Source: Eubacterium sp. (GTDB taxonomy: Bacteria > Bacillota > Clostridia > Lachnospirales > Lachnospiraceae). Taken from it: a stretch of DNA of 5,511 nucleotides. A program made the translations under genes and the position numbers. The DNA is taken from positions 1-5,511 of the forward strand of contig DNFT01000047.1 in assembly GCA_003486385.1 (NCBI GenBank). Reading direction: 5' to 3'. This document shows positions 1 through 4,088 of the stretch, one piece after another. The notes below the pieces were generated by a model. The model was given only the letters and a program-made list of their open reading frames with translations, was not told the DNA's origin and searched no databases. The first letter of the stretch is position 1, and the number at the start of each line of letters is the position of its first letter.

Positions 1-967
1 CCAGTTTTTCAATTCTATCAAAGATAATATCTCCTTCAACATTCTCCTTCTCAAGCTGTGTAACTTCATTCACACGCTCTGCAGCTGCCTTCACATACTT
101 AAGCAATGGGGCGACATTGAGTATTGGAACAGCAGCACTTCTCAGCTTTTCATAGTACAACAGCATCATCGTGATTGTACCTATCGAATAGCGCCCCCTT
201 GTGACTGCGACCACGCCAACACTTATAATCAGCAGTACACCTATGTCATTTATAAATGTACTCTTAACCTTGCGGTAGCCATTAAGAAGCTGCTTTCTCT
301 TATCCGCCTCTGCAAACTCAGCCACCTTAGCGCCTATCCGCTCCGTCTCACATTGCTCTGCCGTGTGCATTTTCACAACCTTTCTATTGGCATACACATC
401 CGACAGTGCCGCCCGGAGCCCGGCTAAGCTCTTGTTTCTCTTCTTATAAGCGTCCTTTAACGGAAATACATACTCCAAGATACCATTAAGGGCTATCATA
501 GCCACGATAAATACCGCCATAGGAATATTTAACACGCACAGTCTTATAAAGACAACCACAAATAATATGGCGGACATCAACGTCTCAATGACATCATTCG
601 CATATACTCCGTCCAAAACCATGCCATCATCAAGCTGCCTTGACACAACATCGACTGTATCTAGCTCCCTGAACACGTCCTCTTTAATCCCAAATATAAT
701 CTCCGTGATTCTTCTCTGCCTTAATCTTGTTACCTCTGCCTTATAATTGTTCACCGTTATATTCTGTGCAACCTGCAGCACGCGCTTCACAACAAAAAGC
801 ACTACCCATATAAGGATAAGCCTTCCAACCACATCAAGATTTCCCACACTGTCTATCAGCCTTTGCGATATTACCGGCTCAAAATAATCTGCAAAATACA
901 AAAATAGATATAAAAAAAAGAAGCTAATGCAATACTTAATCGGATATAATATTTTTCGTGTATTCAT
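1..967 (-). CDS. ABC exporter, N-terminal membrane domain (partial)
   Basis: The first 322 codons of an ABC transporter of the exporter type are present; the gene runs off the left edge before the ATP-binding domain. My own translation begins MNTRKILYPIKYCISFFFLY. Hydrophobic segments lie near residues 12-30, 49-62, 127-145, 148-165, 238-256 and 262-276, giving the six spans of a type-1 exporter membrane domain. The long charged stretches between spans 2-3 and 4-5 (about 75-120 and 168-235) fit the cytoplasmic coupling helices. The end, EGDIIFDRIEKL, resembles the linker that leads into the nucleotide-binding domain. The start is set by AGGGAGG six bases upstream of ATG. A strong promoter lies about 110 bases upstream, so the gene appears to be transcribed alone or as first gene of an operon continuing leftward. 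The substrate cannot be read from this half. Family assignment is firm; export direction is inferred from the fold. Confidence 0.92.
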   Translation of the reverse strand, partial: MNTRKILYPIKYCISFFFLYLFLYFADYFEPVISQRLIDSVGNLDVVGRLILIWVVLFVVKRVLQVAQNITVNNYKAEVTRLRQRRITEIIFGIKEDVFRELDTVDVVSRQLDDGMVLDGVYANDVIETLMSAILFVVVFIRLCVLNIPMAVFIVAMIALNGILEYVFPLKDAYKKRNKSLAGLRAALSDVYANRKVVKMHTAEQCETERIGAKVAEFAEADKRKQLLNGYRKVKSTFINDIGVLLIISVGVVAVTRGRYSIGTITMMLLYYEKLRSAAVPILNVAPLLKYVKAAAERVNEVTQLEKENVEGDIIFDRIEKL

Positions 968-1014
968 ATAATTCCTCCCTAAGCCATGCTTGAAGCCACA
1001 CCTGAAATGAGCCA

Positions 1015-1029
1015 TTGTACCATGTACAA
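1015..1029. promoter_or_regulatory. Inverted repeat TTGTAC-CAT-GTACAA in exporter leader
   Basis: Six-base arms match perfectly around a three-base centre, about 46-60 bases downstream of the predicted transcript start. The half-site GTACAA occurs again at 1077-1082, overlapping the -10 box. Next to it, bases 1031-1039 and 1047-1054 can form a second imperfect stem with one bulge. This could be a dimeric repressor site or an RNA structure in the leader; the sequence does not decide between them. Confidence 0.35.
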
Positions 1030-1080
1030 GGTGGTAAAGCAGTCCGTTTTACACCGAACATATGTTTAGCTGTTGAGTAC

Positions 1081-1109
1081 AATATATCAAATACACCTAC
1101 TTTTGTCAA
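1081..1109 (-). promoter_or_regulatory. Sigma-A promoter of the ABC exporter gene
   Basis: Read on the minus strand, a perfect -35 box TTGACA (1109-1104) is followed after exactly 17 bases by TATATT (1086-1081). The predicted transcript start is near 1074, leaving a leader of about 106 bases before the ATG at 967. This is one of the best promoter matches in the window. A perfect AT-rich palindrome lies just upstream, and a GTAC hairpin lies in the leader. Confidence 0.8.
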
Positions 1110-1126
1110 CTACCATAAGCTGGCAA

Positions 1127-1144
1127 ATTAATTTATAAATTAAT
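1127..1144. promoter_or_regulatory. Perfect 18-bp AT palindrome upstream of promoter
   Basis: The 18 bases ATTAATTTATAAATTAAT equal their own reverse complement. The centre lies about 61.5 bases upstream of the transcript start predicted for the ABC exporter gene. That is the classical distance for an upstream activator site, although a repressor or an UP-type element would also fit. It has no GC pairs and is unlikely to be a terminator. The role is inferred from position only. Confidence 0.35.
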
Positions 1145-1229
1145 GAACCACTTTAAAGCATATTGCAGCAAGTTCACAACTAATATGTCTAAGCGGCATA
1201 CCCTGTCTCCGCATTTGTTTTCCAAATAT

Positions 1230-1661
1230 TTAATATATTTTATATCCCTTTTCCTTCAACCACTCTATAACCTCCTCATCTATATTACTCACATCCCCCG
1301 CCTCAATTTTTTCAATAGAATCCACATCTGCAATGCGCGGGGACAAATCCGCTATCGTCACAAAATTAATTCTAACCCTATCTCCAGTTGAAAAATCATC
1401 ACTCACAAAAGCACAGTTTTCCAAATTCAGTTTGACAAGTTCCTTCTCTGAAAGCATTTTAGAGTCATTTTCTGCTGCAAAAAATACATCGCTGTCTGTC
1501 AAAATAATATAACCCTGATATCCATTATTTGTTTCTTCGCTATTGTCCTGTATATCTGCATTCTTATTTACAAGCTTATGCGTCATAAATATTCCCGCCA
1601 ACAGAACAATTATTATACCTGTTACAATACCTACATACTTTACATACCTTTTAGAATTCAT
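1230..1661 (-). CDS. Small membrane-anchored protein, possibly DUF3221-like
   Basis: A 143-residue protein of unknown function. The N-terminus is short and basic (MNSKRYVKYVG), followed by one hydrophobic helix at about residues 9-27 (IVTGIIIVLLAGIFM). This predicts an anchored protein or uncleaved signal with the rest outside the membrane. After a polar acidic linker (about 31-47), a soluble domain starts GYQGYIILTDSDVFF and contains GDRVRINFVTIADLSPRIADVDSIEKIE. The pattern of a glycine-led strand, a middle helix and a late 'GxxVxI...S.P' strand resembles the DUF3221 family of small Gram-positive exported proteins; this is a weak resemblance by eye. I chose the internal ATG at 1661 over the in-frame ATG at 1709, because GAGGAGG sits eight bases before it and the 16 extra residues lack a ribosome site. 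It has its own promoter. I see no convincing terminator. Confidence 0.82.
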   Translation of the reverse strand: MNSKRYVKYVGIVTGIIIVLLAGIFMTHKLVNKNADIQDNSEETNNGYQGYIILTDSDVFFAAENDSKMLSEKELVKLNLENCAFVSDDFSTGDRVRINFVTIADLSPRIADVDSIEKIEAGDVSNIDEEVIEWLKEKGYKIY

Positions 1662-1669
1662 AGCGTTAA

Positions 1670-1676
1670 CCTCCTC
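1670..1676 (-). promoter_or_regulatory. Ribosome binding site deciding the start at 1661
   Basis: GAGGAGG on the minus strand lies eight bases before the ATG at 1661. It lies inside the reading frame of the longer alternative from 1709, which has no comparable site upstream. This is why the shorter protein was called. Confidence 0.85.
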
Positions 1677-1739
1677 ATATAAAATGGTGGTGTCATAAAG
1701 CTGCCACAAATATTAATCTGCGCCAACTATCTCTATTTA

Positions 1740-1768
1740 ATTATACTACTATATTATTCAATTGTCAT
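1740..1768 (-). promoter_or_regulatory. Sigma-A promoter of the small anchored-protein gene
   Basis: On the minus strand, ATGACA (1768-1763, five of six matches to the -35 consensus) is followed after 17 bases by a perfect TATAAT (1745-1740). The transcript would start near 1733, giving a leader of about 70 bases before the ATG at 1661. The promoter lies directly beyond the terminator hairpin of the GGDEF gene, so this gene is probably a separate unit. Confidence 0.75.
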
Positions 1769-1796
1769 CTACCCATAGCAGGCAAAAATGCGAGAA

Positions 1797-1850
1797 GGCA
1801 AAAAAGGGACAGGAGTCAAGCTCCTGTCCCTTTTGCCCCCTGTCCCTTTT
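1797..1850. repeat. GGGACAGG palindromic repeat, copy A
   Basis: The core is GGGACAGGAG (1806-1815), loop TCAAG, then CTCCTGTCCC (1821-1830), a perfect 10-bp stem. Flanking GGCAAAA and TTTTGCC extend the pairing with a two-base bulge. A further half copy, CCCTGTCCCTTTT, follows at 1838-1850 and reaches into the stop codon of the GGDEF gene. The unit is shared with copy B at 2705-2767. Such short nested palindromes between genes look like REP-type elements. Mobilisation by an IS200-like REP transposase elsewhere in the genome is inference; none lies here. Confidence 0.75.
1800..1830 (-). terminator. Rho-independent terminator of the GGDEF gene
   Basis: Read on the minus strand, a perfect 10-bp GC-rich stem with loop CTTGA (bases 1830-1806) is followed by six T residues (1805-1800). 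It starts about 20 bases beyond the TAA stop at 1851-1849. The hairpin is the core of repeat copy A, so a repeat appears to serve as the terminator. On the plus strand the same stem is followed by four T residues and could also act weakly there. Confidence 0.8.
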
Positions 1851-2502
1851 AAACATCATACTTTTTGAGCAGCATATCCATCGCTTCCCTCAAAAGTATC
1901 GCCTCGCCTATTCCCTCCCTTTTAGAAAGAAGGTTAAGCCTCTTTAGCTGGTCCTGCGTGTAATGCGATGTCTTCGGAACCATTTTCTCTTCCTTTGCAA
2001 GAGCGACTTTATTTCTGCCGTTGTATTTTGCCCTGAACATGGCACTGTCCGCCATTCTGACCAGCTCCTGATAACGCGATGCATTCTCAAATGCCGTCGC
2101 GATGCCTATTGAAATGGTCATTGCCATTCCGTCCGGAAGCTTCACATCATAATTCTTCCGCATGTCCTCCATCAGCAGAAAAATGTCCTCTTTCTCCATC
2201 TGACCTTTAAAAATAAAGCCAAATTCATCTCCTCCCACTCGATAAAGCGTTCCGCTTTCACCAAGATAATTCTTTAGATGATTTCCCGTCTCGATTATAA
2301 CCCTGTCCCCCTCATCACGGTTAAAATCACTATTAACTCTAGCAAAATTGTCCAAATCAACCAGTACAATGATGACGTTGTCACCTTCCTCAGCATTCTC
2401 CGCCGTCAAAAGTGCCTGTAAATCTTCCTCAAATTCCTTACCGCCCTTCAAATTCAGGGCTTCGTCAACCCTTTTGTGATGTTCAGCCTTAGTGTTTGCC
2501 AT
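1849..2502 (-). CDS. GGDEF-domain protein with C-terminal ribbon-helix-helix-like segment
   Basis: A 217-residue soluble protein with no membrane span. Residues about 13-168 form a GGDEF domain, the family that makes cyclic di-GMP from two GTP. The signature G90-G91-D92-E93-F94 is intact. The metal and guanine residues D49, N57 and D66 and the late K159 and R163 (AKYNGRN) are also present. Two changes stand out: the usual FK is F53-A54, and the usual GH before the D is N61-R62. No RxxD inhibitory site precedes GGDEF (residues 81-84 are GESG). Residues about 174-215, from PKTSHYTQDQLKRLN to EAILLREAMDMLLKKY, match the strand-helix-helix pattern of ribbon-helix-helix DNA-binding domains. GGGAGG lies seven bases before the ATG. 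A sigma-A promoter inside an inverted repeat lies upstream. The GGDEF call is firm; enzymatic activity and DNA binding are inferred. Confidence 0.95.
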   Translation of the reverse strand: MANTKAEHHKRVDEALNLKGGKEFEEDLQALLTAENAEEGDNVIIVLVDLDNFARVNSDFNRDEGDRVIIETGNHLKNYLGESGTLYRVGGDEFGFIFKGQMEKEDIFLLMEDMRKNYDVKLPDGMAMTISIGIATAFENASRYQELVRMADSAMFRAKYNGRNKVALAKEEKMVPKTSHYTQDQLKRLNLLSKREGIGEAILLREAMDMLLKKYDV

Positions 2503-2541
2503 AGTGCAGCCTCCCTTTAAAAATATTTTTAATATTCTCTC

Positions 2542-2564
2542 AATAATATGTCTGAAATATTATT
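2542..2564 (-). promoter_or_regulatory. AT hairpin in the GGDEF-gene leader
   Basis: Eight-base arms AATAATAT (2542-2549) and ATATTATT (2557-2564) pair perfectly around a seven-base loop. It falls between the predicted transcript start and the ribosome site. The same AATAATAT word, read on the minus strand, occurs in the promoter inverted repeat. It may be a second binding site or a weak leader hairpin; it could also be chance in AT-rich DNA. Confidence 0.25.
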
Positions 2565-2588
2565 TTTGATATAATATCTTATAACATG

Positions 2589-2618
2589 TTGATATATCTA
2601 TGTGATATTATTTGTCAA
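2589..2618 (-). promoter_or_regulatory. Sigma-A promoter of the GGDEF gene
   Basis: On the minus strand a perfect TTGACA (2618-2613) is followed by TATATC at 2596-2591 (16-base spacer) or TATCAA at 2594-2589 (18-base spacer). The transcript would start near 2583, with an AT-rich leader of about 80 bases. The -35 box fills most of the loop of the inverted repeat at 2594-2636. Confidence 0.7.
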
Positions 2619-2636
2619 GTAATATCGCATAGATAT
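2594..2636. promoter_or_regulatory. 17-bp inverted repeat around the -35 box (putative operator)
   Basis: The arms at 2594-2610 and 2620-2636 match at 16 of 17 positions; the mismatch still allows a G-U pair in RNA. They are separated by nine bases that hold the TTGACA box. One arm covers the spacer and part of the -10 region, the other lies upstream of -35. A protein bound here would control RNA polymerase directly. The ribbon-helix-helix-like end of the GGDEF protein makes autoregulation a reasonable guess. The arms are AT-rich, which raises the chance of accidental symmetry, but this length with one mismatch is striking. Confidence 0.5.
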
Positions 2637-2654
2637 TACCGCGATTTAATATAC

Positions 2655-2696
2655 AAAAAGACCACAGGCTACACCTAAATGCAGTCTGCGGTCTTT
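2655..2696 (-). terminator. Rho-independent terminator upstream of the GGDEF gene
   Basis: The arms at 2657-2670 and 2683-2696 form a 14-pair stem with one mismatch and one G-U pair around a 12-base loop. On the minus strand it is followed by a run of five T residues (2659-2655 complement). It would end transcripts coming from the YwmB-family gene and the short peptide, before the GGDEF promoter begins. On the plus strand the tail is only TTT, so it acts in the minus direction. Confidence 0.75.
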
Positions 2697-2704
2697 AAAA
2701 CCCT

Positions 2705-2767
2705 AAAATGGGACAGGGGTCAATGGGACAGGGGTCTGACCCCTGTCCCATTTCCCCTGTCCCATTT
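2705..2767. repeat. GGGACAGG palindromic repeat, copy B (nested dimer)
   Basis: Two tandem copies of the unit ATGGGACAGGGGTCA (from 2708) face two inverted copies ending at 2767. The outer arms 2706-2719 and 2754-2767 match perfectly over 14 bases. The inner arms 2722-2736 and 2738-2752 match perfectly over 15 bases around a single T. The whole is a hairpin of about 30 pairs with one small internal loop. The unit is shared with copy A at 1797-1850, and the two copies bracket the GGDEF gene and its promoter. It resembles a REP-type element; mobility is inferred. Confidence 0.8.
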
Positions 2768-2845
2768 CGTGAGCACAATCGTGAGAACTGCCACTGCCAC
2801 GAAAACAAGAATTGATATCAGTACTTTATATTTAAAATTTTTCAA
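2720..2845 (-). CDS. Possible 41-residue single-span membrane peptide, C-terminus encoded by repeat B
   Basis: From a TTG start, with AAAGGA seven bases upstream, the frame reads KNFKYKVLISILVFVAVAV after the first residue, then LTIVLTKW and a tail DRGNGTGVRPLSH. The basic start and about 20 hydrophobic residues (8-27) look like a real membrane anchor. The last 14 residues or so are simply the translation of repeat copy B, which supplies the TGA stop. This suggests an older, possibly longer membrane protein whose end was replaced by the repeat, or a small peptide fused to it. The frame opens as far as an ATG at 2980, but those extra residues cover AT-rich intergenic DNA and have no ribosome site. 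It follows the YwmB-family gene with a gap of about 160 bases and ends before the terminator at 2696-2655. No family is recognised and expression is uncertain. Confidence 0.35.
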   Translation of the reverse strand: MKNFKYKVLISILVFVAVAVLTIVLTKWDRGNGTGVRPLSH

Positions 2846-2852
2846 TGTGGTT

Positions 2853-2858
2853 TCCTTT
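2853..2858 (-). promoter_or_regulatory. Ribosome site pointing to a TTG start at 2845
   Basis: AAAGGA on the minus strand lies seven bases before a TTG that opens the hydrophobic peptide. It is the only reason to prefer the short form over the longer frame from 2980. The match is moderate. Confidence 0.35.
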
Positions 2859-3005
2859 CTGATATTCGGGTATGATATACTTTCACCTACAGTTATACCG
2901 TATAAGTTTATCACAAACGTTTTAAAAATAGTATATATTTTATTAAATAAGCTGCACCGAGCAAAACAAGACAGGTACAATAGTATTTAATGACATATAA
3001 TATTT

Positions 3006-3812
3006 TTAATAATCAAGACTATTAACCGGCGAGTCAAGATATACCTTCGTCCTGTTCTGCTCCTCGTCATACCCAATTGCAATATTCATGTTGATTTTGC
3101 TGCCGCCAATCGTGATATAGGAGCCTGCACCCTTTGAATATGCATAGATAGTAAATATATCGCTATCCCGGTTTTCTGCAACAACCTTCGCGTCAAGCCT
3201 ATCTAACAGACCGTCCGCAAGCTCATTTTTCTCTATGTTGTTGAGTGCCCCCTCAAGCGAACCCACAAGATTCATATTCACATTTCCCTGTATCCCCATC
3301 GCGTCAAACACACCCTCAACAAGCTCCCTGTAAGAACTGGCACAATCCATATCATTGTTCACTGTAATGTTCACATACACATACTGATTTGCCGCAAGCC
3401 CAGATTCTGTTGTGCTGTCATAAGCCTGTTCGTCCTCCGTGGCAGTATTATCTGTGCCCTGCTGTTCCTGCGTAATCGCCTTTATCGTCACACTCCCATT
3501 GACGCTATTCTTTGAGAGAACCGTTGTATTTACTTCCTCCTCATATACCGTTGCCAGCCCATACGATGATGTTATTCCAAGTGCCGATGCAATATTTTTT
3601 ACAAGCTTCTCCTTTTCCTCCTGCGTGAGATAACATACCCCGAACTTTCCGTAGCCCTCTATATACGTGTCAAGCTCACACCACTGCCTCTCATCCGCAC
3701 TGTCTGTAAACGCAGTGCTTATCGACACACTATGAACTCTCTCCATCCCCGCCAGATATACTCCACTACCGACAACCCACAATATAATTGCAGCATATAA
3801 TGCTCTTTTCAT
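3006..3812 (-). CDS. YwmB-family (DUF1779, TATA-box-binding-like fold) exported protein
   Basis: A 268-residue protein starting MKRALYAAIILWVVGSGVYL, a basic start plus a hydrophobic helix (about 4-22), which is a signal peptide or anchor. Two matching halves follow. Residues about 45-115 contain EGYGKFGVCYLTQEEKEKLVKN. Residues about 141-268 end in SKINMNIAIGYDEEQNRTKVYLDSPVNSLDY, close to the 'iN...A.rY....kT.i..gtP.i..eY' ending of the YwmB family. That family has a fold resembling the TATA-box-binding protein, but its function is unknown; being exported, it is unlikely to bind DNA. Between the halves lies an acidic, Thr/Gln-rich low-complexity linker (about 114-140), probably a lineage-specific insert. 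Cysteines are at 45, 60 and 157. AAGGAG lies nine bases before ATG. In Bacillus ywmB neighbours murAA and spoIID; those genes are not seen here. Family call by eye, good confidence; role unknown. Confidence 0.82.
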   Translation of the reverse strand: MKRALYAAIILWVVGSGVYLAGMERVHSVSISTAFTDSADERQWCELDTYIEGYGKFGVCYLTQEEKEKLVKNIASALGITSSYGLATVYEEEVNTTVLSKNSVNGSVTIKAITQEQQGTDNTATEDEQAYDSTTESGLAANQYVYVNITVNNDMDCASSYRELVEGVFDAMGIQGNVNMNLVGSLEGALNNIEKNELADGLLDRLDAKVVAENRDSDIFTIYAYSKGAGSYITIGGSKINMNIAIGYDEEQNRTKVYLDSPVNSLDY

Positions 3813-3907
3813 ACGACATCACTCCTTATAGCTTTCACAATATTATATGATACTGAATTGCTCCACACCTCGTGCTCTCACAATCCTCAAAACATTATGA
3901 GTCTTGT

Positions 3908-3929
3908 ATCATACAGAGTATGATGTCAA
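3908..3929 (-). promoter_or_regulatory. Inverted repeat overlapping a TTGACA box upstream of the YwmB-family gene
   Basis: ATCATAC (3908-3914) and GTATGAT (3918-3924) pair perfectly around AGA. On the minus strand the repeat abuts a perfect TTGACA (3929-3924), but no good -10 box lies 16-18 bases further on; the nearest weak one is TACAAG at a 15-base spacing. A separate perfect TATAAT at 3847-3842 lacks a matching -35. The gene's promoter is therefore not settled, and this may be an operator or a promoter of another sigma factor. Confidence 0.35.
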
Positions 3930-3968
3930 AATAAGAAGTTTATTCATTCCTGTGACAATACATAAATA

Positions 3969-4008
3969 AACGGAGAACCATGCTGTCAATACCACATAGT
4001 TCTCCGTT
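3969..4008 (-). terminator. Terminator hairpin after the flavodiiron gene
   Basis: AACGGAGAAC (3969-3978) pairs perfectly with GTTCTCCGTT (3999-4008), and three more pairs (ATG/CAT) follow after one mismatch, around a 12-base loop. On the minus strand the tail reads TTTATTTAT, T-rich but interrupted. It lies about 80 bases beyond the stop codon of the flavodiiron gene and before the YwmB-family gene. Confidence 0.65.
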
Positions 4009-4088
4009 AAATCTAATCATACAATATTGCCGCAAAATACATTCTGCCACAGATGGTACTTGCACTCAAAGCAGCCTTTTCCACTCAC

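Noticed and set aside
968..1074. Leader of the exporter gene as a T-box or other known riboswitch
   Set aside because: Two short stems are present, but no T-box sequence, specifier stem or terminator/antiterminator pair could be recognised.
1143..1391. Open frame of 82 codons on the plus strand
   Set aside because: It lies opposite the 3' end of the small anchored-protein gene, has no ribosome site, and its product is low-complexity and family-free.
1662..1709. 16-residue N-terminal extension of the small anchored protein
   Set aside because: No ribosome site before 1709; a strong one precedes 1661, and the extension would cover it.
1762..1947. Plus-strand frame of 61 codons
   Set aside because: It is built from repeat copy A and the antisense of the GGDEF gene.
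2846..2980. Longer version of the membrane peptide starting at 2980
   Set aside because: The extra 45 residues come from AT-rich intergenic DNA with no ribosome site; the TTG at 2845 has one.
2679..2990. Plus-strand frame of 103 codons across repeat B
   Set aside because: No ribosome site; it reads the repeat as WDRGQWDRG and then AT-rich intergenic DNA.
3439..3633. Plus-strand frame of 64 codons
   Set aside because: Antisense shadow of the YwmB-family gene.
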